This document shows positions 8,066 to 15,060 of a stretch of 64,000 nt of DNA, piece after piece. A program made the translations under genes and the position numbers. The stretch lies in the NCBI GenBank assembly GCA_031378805.1, contig JANNEO010000002.1, forward strand, positions 1 to 64,000. The letters are read 5' to 3'. Positions within the stretch are counted from its first letter, which is position 1; every line of letters begins with the position of its first letter. This DNA is from JADCCX01 sp031378805 (GTDB taxonomy: Bacteria; Pseudomonadota; Alphaproteobacteria; Rhizobiales; Beijerinckiaceae). The notes under the pieces are model-generated. The model was not told the DNA's origin, did no database searches, and worked only from the letters and a program-made list of their open reading frames with translations.

Positions 8066-8562
8066 CCGACGCTACCAAACAACCAAAGCGCCCCCATGTC
8101 GGCCTCGGCGAACGCCGATCCGCCGCACGCCTTGCTGCTGTGCAGGCACTCTATCAGATGGACCTGACGGGCAAGGGACTGGACCTGATCATCCTGGAGT
8201 TCGAGCGCCACTGGATGGGCAAGGAAATCGAGGACGATCTCTACAAACCGGCGGATTCCACACTCTTCCGCCTCATCGTGCAGGGCGTGCTCGACCGCCA
8301 GAAGCGCATTGATCCCACCATCGACGAACTGCTCGCCAAGGGCTGGCCGCTGAAGCGCATCGAAACCCTCATGCGCGCCATACTGCGTGCCGGGGCGTGG
8401 GAGCTGATGATGACCCCGGAAGTGCCTGTGAAGGTCGTGATCTCGGAATATGTCGATATCGCCCGCGCCTTCTTCGAGAAGGAAGAAACCTCCATGGTCA
8501 ATGCCGTACTCGACCGGCTGGCCCGCCAGGCAAGGCAGGGGGAACTGCCGGAGAAGGCGTGA
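8062..8562 (+). CDS. nusB: transcription antitermination factor NusB
   Basis: A 166-residue helical protein that works with NusE (S10) at boxA to prevent premature termination of rRNA transcription. The N-terminal 'RRSAARLAAVQALYQMDLTG' and the later 'IDELLAKGWPLKRIETLMRAILRAGAWEL' region (read as its parts) are NusB hallmarks, as is the C-terminal 'AFFEKEETSMVNAVLDRLA' (alphaproteobacterial form of 'FVNGVLD'). Translation starts at a GTG (8062) overlapping the ribH stop; its own stop overlaps the thiL start (TGATG). Confidence 0.95.
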   Translation: MTDATKQPKRPHVGLGERRSAARLAAVQALYQMDLTGKGLDLIILEFERHWMGKEIEDDLYKPADSTLFRLIVQGVLDRQKRIDPTIDELLAKGWPLKRIETLMRAILRAGAWELMMTPEVPVKVVISEYVDIARAFFEKEETSMVNAVLDRLARQARQGELPEKA

Positions 8563-9551
8563 TGCTGTCCGAATTCGACATCATTGCCCGCCATTTCGCG
8601 CCCATCGCCGGTGCAGGCGGGTTGCGGCTGCTGGACGATGCCGCCCTCATCAAGCCTCCCCGGGGGCATGAACTGGTCATCACCACGGATGCGATCGTAG
8701 CGGGTGTGCATTTCTTCGCAGATGATCCGGCGGAAACGATCGCGCAAAAGGCGCTTGGCGTGAATCTCTCGGACCTCGCGGCGAAGGGGGCCGATCCGCT
8801 GGGCTTCGTCCTCAGCCTGATTTTGACAGCGCATACTGATGATGCATGGCTTGCTGCCTTTGCCACTGGCCTTGGCGCGATGGCTGGGCAAAACCATTGC
8901 CCGCTTCTGGGCGGCGATACGGTCATCTCCCCCGGCCCGCTCACACTCTCCATCACCGCCTTCGGTTCCGTTCCCGACGGTACGATGGTGAAACGCGGCC
9001 ATGCCCAGCCCGGCGACAGGCTCTTCGTCACTGGCACCATCGGCGATGCCGCCATTGGCCTGAAAGCGCGGCTTGCAGCACGCTCCGGCCAGATCTGGCC
9101 ACTGGCGGAAGATCATCTGGTCTTTCTGAACCAGCGTTATCTCGTGCCCCGCCCCCGCAATGCCATCGCAACTGCTCTGCGCCAGCACGCCCATGGAGCC
9201 ATGGATATCTCCGACGGTTTTGCAGGCGATCTGACCAAGATGATCGGCCTTGATGGACTGGGCGCGGACATCCAACTGGACGAAGTGCCATACTCTGTCG
9301 CTGCAAGAGCCGCGATCCGGCATGATCCGGCCTTGCTGGATACCGCGCTGACCGGCGGCGATGACTACGAGGTGCTGGCTGCGGTTCCCGCGCACAAAAC
9401 CAAATCGTTTGTGTCGGATTGTCTGGCCGTTGGTGTGCAGGTCACAGAGGTCGGTGTCGTTGGTGAAAAGGGACAACGCGTGCGGTTTCTCACCGGGAAG
9501 GAACAGGAAAAGATCTTTACAATGGCTTCCTATGTTCACGGCGCAAGTTAA
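8562..9551 (+). CDS. thiL: thiamine-monophosphate kinase
   Basis: Phosphorylates thiamine monophosphate to the active coenzyme thiamine diphosphate. The 329-residue protein begins 'MLSEFDIIARHFAPIAGAGG', and contains 'DDAALI', 'TTDAIVAGVHF', 'KALGVNLSDLAAKGADPLGF', 'LLGGDTVISPG' and the C-terminal 'GAMDISDGFAGDL' and 'LTGGDDYEVL' motifs of the PurM/ThiL ATP-binding fold. The ATG at 8562 shares a base with the nusB stop; a longer frame from 8397 would run inside nusB and lacks homology. Third gene of the ribH-nusB-thiL unit. Confidence 0.95.
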   Translation: MLSEFDIIARHFAPIAGAGGLRLLDDAALIKPPRGHELVITTDAIVAGVHFFADDPAETIAQKALGVNLSDLAAKGADPLGFVLSLILTAHTDDAWLAAFATGLGAMAGQNHCPLLGGDTVISPGPLTLSITAFGSVPDGTMVKRGHAQPGDRLFVTGTIGDAAIGLKARLAARSGQIWPLAEDHLVFLNQRYLVPRPRNAIATALRQHAHGAMDISDGFAGDLTKMIGLDGLGADIQLDEVPYSVAARAAIRHDPALLDTALTGGDDYEVLAAVPAHKTKSFVSDCLAVGVQVTEVGVVGEKGQRVRFLTGKEQEKIFTMASYVHGAS

Positions 9552-9649
9552 ACCGTCATTTCCGGGGTTTGACAGCGAAGAACGGAAGGACAATAACCTT
9601 TCTGTAACCGCTCTGGACCAAGGTCGACAAACGGTTATCGGAGTAGGCG

Positions 9650-10264
9650 ATGAAGCTGCTGCAATTCAAGCTGGCACCGCTTTCGACAGACGAGAGCGCT
9701 TTTTCACGGCACGAAGATTTGACGTTGACCGGATGGGATGAAACCCTGCCAGCCGACGAACACGCGCAATTCGCTATCCTCTGGCCAGAAACCAGCACCA
9801 CATTCACACCGCCGGACTACGCGCCAGCTTTCTCCGAAACACCCCCTCCTGTCGTCCGGGAAGAACTTGTGCCGACGGAAAAAGCTGAAGGCAGGACTGT
9901 CCCGATCATCTGCGTGTTTCCATGGCTGAAGCCCGCAGAATCCCCCGAAGACCCGCACCAGCCGATTACTTGCGTATTTCCACCACCGAAACCCGTGGAA
10001 GTCACAGAGCGACCGAACAAACCTTTTGTTTGTGTGTTTCCGGTGTTACAGCCTGTGGAAAGCCCGACCTCGGTGCCGGATGACGGCCTTTGGGGATCGA
10101 CGCCCGAGTTTCCCTGCCAGTATCAGCCTACAGTTCGATTGAAGCCTGGTACGGCAGCAACGCCCGAAACACCCGGGTCGCAGCCTCCGCTTGCTCCTCT
10201 CGTCTTTCCTGACTTTGTGCCGCCCGTGAATGCTGCTGACCCGCTTTTGGGCTGGGCCATCTGA
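9650..10264 (+). CDS. proline-rich protein of unknown function with three 20-residue CVFP repeats
   Basis: I do not recognise this 204-residue protein. No signal peptide or membrane helix is evident. About 18% of residues are proline. The centre carries three tandem 20-residue units starting at residues 85, 105 and 125 (DNA 9902, 9962, 10022; exact 60-base period). Each has the pattern P-[IF]-x-C-V-F-P-x-x-[KQ]-P-x-E-x-[PT]. The three DNA copies differ at many codons while the C-V-F-P and P-x-E positions are kept, so the repeat looks maintained at protein level. It lies alone between thiL and ychF with a purine-rich GGAG ribosome site (GGAGTAGGCG) before the ATG. Codon positions look less GC-rich than neighbours. 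Possibilities include a surface- or SH3-like-partner scaffold or an orphan gene. Confidence 0.7.
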   Translation: MKLLQFKLAPLSTDESAFSRHEDLTLTGWDETLPADEHAQFAILWPETSTTFTPPDYAPAFSETPPPVVREELVPTEKAEGRTVPIICVFPWLKPAESPEDPHQPITCVFPPPKPVEVTERPNKPFVCVFPVLQPVESPTSVPDDGLWGSTPEFPCQYQPTVRLKPGTAATPETPGSQPPLAPLVFPDFVPPVNAADPLLGWAI

Positions 10265-10429
10265 AAGCGGCAAGAGAGTTTACAATCCAACCCAAAGAGC
10301 CGTCGCGATGCGGTCTGAACGCACGTGAAAATTTCAGTGGTTTGATCGCGCCGGGACCGCTAGTGCAGCGCACAGCAGATTTATCCATAGCGCGGGCCGC
10401 TGTCGGCCCTTCATAAATACGGAACCATC

Positions 10430-11527
10430 ATGGGCTTCAAATGCGGTATCGTCGGCCTGCCGAATGTCGGCAAGTCGACCCTCTTCAACGCGCTGACGCA
10501 GACCGCCGCCGCGCAGGCCGCGAATTATCCGTTCTGCACAATCGAGCCCAACGTCGGCGATGTGGCGGTGCCGGATGAGCGGCTGGACAAACTCTCGGCT
10601 ATCGCGGGTTCGGCGCAGATCATCCCCACGCGACTTACTTTCGTTGATATCGCGGGCCTCGTGCGCGGCGCGTCGAAGGGCGAGGGTCTTGGCAACCAGT
10701 TCCTGGGCAACATCCGCGAATGCGACGCCATCGCCCATGTCGTGCGCTGTTTCGAGGATGGTGACATCACCCACGTTGAAGGCAAGATCGATCCGCTTTC
10801 GGATATCGACACCATCGACACCGAATTGATGCTGGCCGATCTCGACAGCCTCGAGAAACGCGTGATCAATCTCGAAAAGAAGGCCAAGACGGGCGACAAG
10901 GAGTCGAAGGAAGCGCTCGATCTCGTCAACCGCGCCCTCCCCCTGCTGCGCGATGGCAAGCCCGCCCGCATGGTCAAGCGCACGGAGTATGAGGAAAGCG
11001 CGTTTCAGGCGCTCCAGCTCATCACCTCCAAGCCCGTGCTCTATGTCTGCAATGTGGAAGAAGCCTCCGCCGACAAGGGCAATGGCTTCTCGGAACGCGT
11101 CTTCGCCCGCGCCAAAGCTGAAGGCGCCAAGGCTGTCGTCGTCTCCGCCAAGATCGAGAGCGAGATCGCGGTGATGGCGCAGGAAGACCAGAAGGATTTT
11201 CTGGACGCCGTCGGCCTGCCAGAACCCGGTCTCAACCGCGTCATCCGCGAGGGCTACGAATTGCTCGGCCTGCTGACCTATTTCACGGTGGGACCGAAAG
11301 AAGCCCGGGCGTGGACCATCACCAGGGGAACCAAAGCCCCTGCGGCGGCGGGTGTGATCCACACGGATTTCGAGAAGGGCTTCATCCGGTCAGAGACGAT
11401 TGCCTATCCGGATTACGTCGCATTCAAGGGCGAGGCCGGTGCGCGCGAAGCCGGCAAGTTTCGTCTCGAGGGGAAAGAGTATATTGTGGCCGATGGTGAC
11501 GTGATGCACTTTCGATTCAATACGTGA
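10430..11527 (+). CDS. ychF: redox-regulated ribosome-associated GTPase/ATPase YchF
   Basis: A 365-residue Obg-family P-loop ATPase (universal OLA1/YchF) associated with the ribosome and oxidative-stress control. The P-loop 'VGLPNVGKSTLFNALT' is at the start, followed by 'NYPFCTIEPNVG', switch region 'FVDIAGLVRGASKGEGLGNQ' and the base-binding 'NVEE' that favours ATP over GTP. The C-terminal TGS domain is seen in 'GVIHTDFEKGFIRSETIAY' and 'GKFRLEGKEYIVADGDVMH'. Length is normal. It precedes a small membrane protein by 12 bases. Confidence 0.96.
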   Translation: MGFKCGIVGLPNVGKSTLFNALTQTAAAQAANYPFCTIEPNVGDVAVPDERLDKLSAIAGSAQIIPTRLTFVDIAGLVRGASKGEGLGNQFLGNIRECDAIAHVVRCFEDGDITHVEGKIDPLSDIDTIDTELMLADLDSLEKRVINLEKKAKTGDKESKEALDLVNRALPLLRDGKPARMVKRTEYEESAFQALQLITSKPVLYVCNVEEASADKGNGFSERVFARAKAEGAKAVVVSAKIESEIAVMAQEDQKDFLDAVGLPEPGLNRVIREGYELLGLLTYFTVGPKEARAWTITRGTKAPAAAGVIHTDFEKGFIRSETIAYPDYVAFKGEAGAREAGKFRLEGKEYIVADGDVMHFRFNT

Positions 11528-11539
11528 GGAAACTCCCCG

Positions 11540-11800
11540 ATGCTGGACACCATCAGTGATCTTATCTCCGGCATCGTCGAGCTGACAGCACGCGGCGTCT
11601 ACGCCGTCGTCCGTATGCTCTTCGGCTGGGAAGCATCACGTGAACGCCCGGCATGGGTGCGCGTCGTCGCCATCGGGCTCATCCTGTTGCTGGCGGCAAT
11701 CCTGTTTTCCATCTTCTACACGCTGTTCATCACCGCCTTTTATATTCTGCTCGCCATTGCGGCGATTGGCGCGGTTTTGGCGTTTTTTGCCGCAAGCTGA
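11540..11800 (+). CDS. small predicted membrane protein
   Basis: An 86-residue protein whose second half is almost entirely hydrophobic: after an amphipathic N-terminus and a charged patch 'GWEASRERPAWVRV', residues about 45-85 form one long or two short membrane helices. I do not recognise a family. It sits 12 bases after ychF and 4 bases before the MaoC gene, with a ribosome site (GAGGAAACTCCCCG) before the ATG, so it is probably translated as part of that run. Confidence 0.65.
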   Translation: MLDTISDLISGIVELTARGVYAVVRMLFGWEASRERPAWVRVVAIGLILLLAAILFSIFYTLFITAFYILLAIAAIGAVLAFFAAS

Positions 11801-11804
11801 ATTC

Positions 11805-12815
11805 ATGCCTTCCCTCCACTTCGAAGACTTCACCCCCGGTTCCGCCATCCCCTACGGCTCCCTCACGGTGGAGCATGAACCCATGCTCGCCTTCGCCCGG
11901 CAGTTTGATGCGCAGCCCATGCATGTGGACGACAATGCCGCCAAAGCCACCATGGCGGGCGAGTTGATCGCATCAGGGTGGTACACCGCTGCCCTCAATA
12001 TGCGGATGATCGCGGATGATTTTATCATGGACGCAGCCAGCATGGGCTCACCCGGCGTTTCCGAATTGAAATGGCTCAGGCCGGTGAAGGCGGGAGATGT
12101 CCTGCGCGGCATCCGCCATATCGTCGACCGGCGACCATCGCTGACCAAGCCCGACCGCGGTTTCGTCAACTTCCGCTTCGAACTCTTCAACCAGCGGGAT
12201 GAAGCGGTGTTTGAACAGACCAACCTGATCATGATCGGGCGGCGCGGCACCGAGGCGCTGAGCGATTCTGCCGCGCAGCCTTTCTCGACGAAACCGCCCG
12301 TGCTGCCAGAGTTTGTGGACAGGGATTTCGACACGATCCCATTCTTCGAGGACCTGACAATTGGTGATCGGCTCGATCTGGGTGCCGTCACTTTCACGGA
12401 GGCACAGATCATCCGCTTCGCCCGTGATTTTGATCCGCAATCCTTCCATGTCGATCCCGTTGCGGCCAAGGCATCGGTCTTCGGCGGCCTCATCGCTTCG
12501 GGCTGGCATACCGGTGCCAGCTGGATGGGCCAGATGGTGCGCAACCGCACGGCAGCCGCCATGAACGCCATGCAACGCGGCGAGCGCCCGGCGCGGCTGG
12601 GGCCATCACCCGGCTTCCAGCATCTGAGATGGATCAAGCCGGTTTATGCAGGCGATACGATCCGCTACACGTCCTCGATCTTCGAGAAACGGACATCTGC
12701 TTCGCGACCCGAATGGGGCATCGTCCGGCATTACAACACCGGCGTGAACCAGAAGGGGGAAACCGTTTTCTCCTTCATCGGTTCGGTTTTCTGGGAAAGG
12801 CGTCCGTCACAATGA
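11805..12815 (+). CDS. MaoC-family dehydratase with two hot-dog domains
   Basis: A 336-residue protein built from two tandem MaoC-like hot-dog domains. The first contains 'FEDFTPGSAIPYGSLTVEHE', 'QFDAQPMHVDDNAAK' and 'ELIASGWYTAALNMRM'. The second repeats the pattern with 'FFEDLTIGDRLDLGAVTFTE', 'DFDPQSFHVDPVAAK' and 'GLIASGWHTGASWMGQ'. In such enzymes Asp and His of 'D-x4-H' are the hydratase pair; here D-x-x-x-x-H appears in both halves (DAQPMH and DPQSFH). It probably hydrates or dehydrates an acyl-CoA. ATG 11805 is chosen because upstream reading lies inside the preceding gene. It overlaps moxR by four bases. Confidence 0.88.
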   Translation: MPSLHFEDFTPGSAIPYGSLTVEHEPMLAFARQFDAQPMHVDDNAAKATMAGELIASGWYTAALNMRMIADDFIMDAASMGSPGVSELKWLRPVKAGDVLRGIRHIVDRRPSLTKPDRGFVNFRFELFNQRDEAVFEQTNLIMIGRRGTEALSDSAAQPFSTKPPVLPEFVDRDFDTIPFFEDLTIGDRLDLGAVTFTEAQIIRFARDFDPQSFHVDPVAAKASVFGGLIASGWHTGASWMGQMVRNRTAAAMNAMQRGERPARLGPSPGFQHLRWIKPVYAGDTIRYTSSIFEKRTSASRPEWGIVRHYNTGVNQKGETVFSFIGSVFWERRPSQ

Positions 12816-13657
12816 GGTTTGAAGGCACAAAAGCCTATGTCGCGGGCGATGATCTCAAGATCGCGGTGAATGCCGCCATCGCATTGGAGCGCCCGCTGCT
12901 GGTCAAGGGCGAGCCCGGCACCGGCAAGACCGTGCTGGCCGAGGAATTAGCCAAAGCCCTGAACGCGCCGCTGCTGCAATGGCACATCAAGTCCACGACC
13001 AAGGCGGCGCAGGGGCTTTATGAATACGACGCGGTGTCACGCTTGCGTGATAGCCAACTGGGTGATCCGAAGGTGTCCGACATCAGCAACTACATCCGGC
13101 GCGGCAAGCTGTGGGAGGCCTTCACCTCGGATGCGCGCCCGGTGCTGCTGATCGACGAGATCGACAAGGCTGACATCGAGTTTCCCAATGATCTGCTACT
13201 GGAACTCGACCGCATGGAGTTCCACGTCTACGAAACCGGCGAGACCATCAGGGCAGTGAAACGCCCGGTGGTCATCATCACCTCCAACAACGAGAAAGAG
13301 CTGCCGGACGCGTTTCTGCGGCGCTGCTTCTTCCACTACATCCGCTTCCCCGATGGCGAGATGCTGCAGAAGATCATCGACGTGCATTACCCCGGCATCA
13401 AGAAGCAACTGGTGGCCGAGGCGCTGAAGATCTTCTTCGCCGTGCGTGAGGCGCCTGGACTGAAGAAAAAGCCGTCAACATCGGAACTGCTGGACTGGCT
13501 GAAGCTGCTGGTATCGGAGGATATCGGCGTGGACGTGCTGCGTGAGCGCGACACCCGCAAGCTCATCCCGCCGCTGCACGGTGCCCTGCTCAAGAACGAA
13601 CAGGATGTGGCCTTGTTCGAGAAGCTGGCGTTTCTGAACCGGCGGGAGAGCCGCTGA
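12812..13657 (+). CDS. MoxR-family AAA+ ATPase
   Basis: A 281-residue AAA+ ATPase of the MoxR class, chaperone-like proteins that mature or activate metal enzymes and other complexes, usually together with a von Willebrand A partner. Walker A GEPGTGKT is at residues 33-40, Walker B 'VLLIDEIDKAD' near 111-121, sensor 1 'VVIITSNNEKELPDAFLRRC' follows, and the C-terminal lid contains 'STSELLDWLKLL'. The start overlaps the MaoC stop (ATGA). In many Hyphomicrobiales this ATPase is followed by a vWA-domain gene; here the next gene is a small minus-strand lipoprotein, so the partner is not adjacent. Confidence 0.92.
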   Translation: MRFEGTKAYVAGDDLKIAVNAAIALERPLLVKGEPGTGKTVLAEELAKALNAPLLQWHIKSTTKAAQGLYEYDAVSRLRDSQLGDPKVSDISNYIRRGKLWEAFTSDARPVLLIDEIDKADIEFPNDLLLELDRMEFHVYETGETIRAVKRPVVIITSNNEKELPDAFLRRCFFHYIRFPDGEMLQKIIDVHYPGIKKQLVAEALKIFFAVREAPGLKKKPSTSELLDWLKLLVSEDIGVDVLRERDTRKLIPPLHGALLKNEQDVALFEKLAFLNRRESR

Positions 13658-13659
13658 CG

Positions 13660-13782
13660 TCAGCGGGTCACCGGTTTGTCGTTGCACGCCTGCGCCCCGA
13701 ATGTCGGCACGGAACATTTGCTGCAGGCCGAAAGGCTTGAGGCTGCAAGGAAAACGACGAGGACAAGAGCGGTGCGGCGCAT
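13660..13782 (-). CDS. very small predicted lipoprotein (40 residues)
   Basis: A 40-residue open frame starting at the ATG at 13782: MRRTALVLVVFLAASSLSAC and a short 20-residue tail. The first 20 residues are a textbook lipoprotein signal (two Arg, a hydrophobic core, lipobox L-S-A-C with Cys20), leaving a mature peptide of 21 residues with two further cysteines. GGAAC lies about 10 bases upstream as a plausible ribosome site. It ends two bases from the end of the convergent MoxR gene. Too small for homology by eye, but the signal is too good to be ordinary noise. Confidence 0.6.
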   Translation of the reverse strand: MRRTALVLVVFLAASSLSACSKCSVPTFGAQACNDKPVTR

Positions 13783-13920
13783 GCTGGTGAGTTCCGTGAT
13801 TTGCGCAGTGGTAACACAGCGGGTGCATCGATCCAACACGTCGCTTGCCCTGCGGCACCGTCCCCTCTGTTGTTTTTTGCCATGTGATCCTATGTTGACG
13901 TCACAGCAAGGAGCAATTCC

Positions 13921-14622
13921 ATGGCAAAATTCCCCGCAAGCAAGACACCCAAAACGGAGCAGGCCTCCCCGCGTGACCGCATCATCGATGCGCTGATGAC
14001 GCTGGCCGGTGATATGCGCTGGGACCAGATCACGCTGTCCATGATCACGGCCAAGGCCGATGTCTCGCTGGCCGACCTGCGCGATCATTACCCGTCCAAG
14101 GGTGCTATTTTGGGTGGCTTCTCCAAACGCATCGACCGGATCGTGCTGGATGGCACGGGTGATGACATGCTGGGCGAACCGGCGCGCGAGCGCGTGCTCG
14201 ACATCATGATGCGCCGCCTTGATGCGCTCGCCCCCTACAAGGCGGGCCTCAAGGAAATCCGCAATGCCACCCGGCGCGATCCGCTGATGCTGGCGGCGCT
14301 CAACCAATTGGCCCTCAATTCATGGCGCTACATGCTCGCCGCCGCCGATATCGAGACGGAGGACGAGCTTGGCATCTTGCGCATCCAGGGCGCGGCACTC
14401 GTATTCGTGCGCACGCTCGACACCTGGTTCGATGACGAGGGCGAGGACCTGGCGCGCACCATGGCGAAGCTCGACAAGGAACTGGGCAATGGCGAGAAGA
14501 TCATGGGCCGGTTGCAGGACCTGCAACGGCTGGCCGCACCGTTCCGCGGCTTTTTCCGTGCGGCCATGGAGCGGCGCGCCAGCAAACGCAGCCCGGATGG
14601 CGAAAGCCGTGCGTCGTGGTAA
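13921..14622 (+). CDS. TetR-like / COQ9-family protein
   Basis: A 233-residue helical protein with a TetR-type N-terminal helix-turn-helix ('DRIIDALMTLAGDMRWDQIT', 'ADVSLADLRDHYPSKGAILG', residues about 20-70). The C-terminal helical domain ('LKEIRNATRRDPLMLAALNQ') is close to the COQ9-type regulators and proteins common in alphaproteobacteria. COQ9 itself binds lipid and helps ubiquinone synthesis; whether this copy binds DNA or ubiquinone intermediates cannot be told here. AAGGAGC precedes the ATG at 13921. The small gene at 14652 follows by 29 bases. Confidence 0.78.
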   Translation: MAKFPASKTPKTEQASPRDRIIDALMTLAGDMRWDQITLSMITAKADVSLADLRDHYPSKGAILGGFSKRIDRIVLDGTGDDMLGEPARERVLDIMMRRLDALAPYKAGLKEIRNATRRDPLMLAALNQLALNSWRYMLAAADIETEDELGILRIQGAALVFVRTLDTWFDDEGEDLARTMAKLDKELGNGEKIMGRLQDLQRLAAPFRGFFRAAMERRASKRSPDGESRASW

Positions 14623-14651
14623 GAAGACTCTGGATTGTTCAGAGGTGACGG

Positions 14652-14912
14652 ATGGCTGAGGATTTTTTCTACCGTCTCGGACGCGCCGCTGGCATGGCCA
14701 AGCAGGCGATCCAGAAAACGACCGCACAGGAGATTGAAGGCATTGCCACGCTGGAAGGCCACGGCAAGATCACGATCATCGTGAACGAAAAACCGGATGG
14801 TACGAAAATCATGCTGTTGAAGGCCAAGGGTGCCGAATCGACGGTCTTTGTGGGCTTCGATCACGACCAGCTTGAGGCCTTCAAGGCCCAGCTTGCCGAA
14901 ATCCGGATCTGA
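14652..14912 (+). CDS. small hypothetical protein
   Basis: An 86-residue soluble protein that I cannot assign to a family. It has an N-terminal helix ('FFYRLGRAAGMAKQAI'), then short alternating strands ('ATLEGHGKITIIVNEKPDG', 'KIMLLKAKG', 'TVFVGF') and a closing helix. It follows the TetR/COQ9-like gene by 29 bases on the same strand, with GAGGTGACGG ahead of the ATG, and probably shares its transcript. Codon use matches neighbours, supporting a real gene. Confidence 0.7.
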   Translation: MAEDFFYRLGRAAGMAKQAIQKTTAQEIEGIATLEGHGKITIIVNEKPDGTKIMLLKAKGAESTVFVGFDHDQLEAFKAQLAEIRI

Positions 14913-14968
14913 GCATTAGGCAAAACACCGCATGGGACACCATAACGCCGCAGTTTTGATCGCTTGTC

Positions 14969-14998
14969 CTTGGCATTGGACCATGCGTTGCCTACATT
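14969..14998 (+). promoter_or_regulatory. candidate RpoH (heat-shock sigma) promoter for ftsH
   Basis: CTTG at 14969-14972, an 18-base spacer, then CCTACATT at 14991-14998, resembling the alphaproteobacterial RpoH consensus (CTTG-N18-CCTATNT). It lies 63 bases upstream of the ftsH start. ftsH is a known heat-shock gene in this class, so the assignment is sensible, but one -10 position deviates. Confidence 0.45.
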
Positions 14999-15060
14999 AG
15001 CATTATCGAAGTGTATCAATCCGCCGAAACAATCCCTCCGGCGAAACGAGGTCTGACCTG

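Noticed and set aside
8241..9593. Open frame of 450 codons on the minus strand
   Set aside because: Antisense to nusB-thiL, both of which have full motifs and coupled starts.
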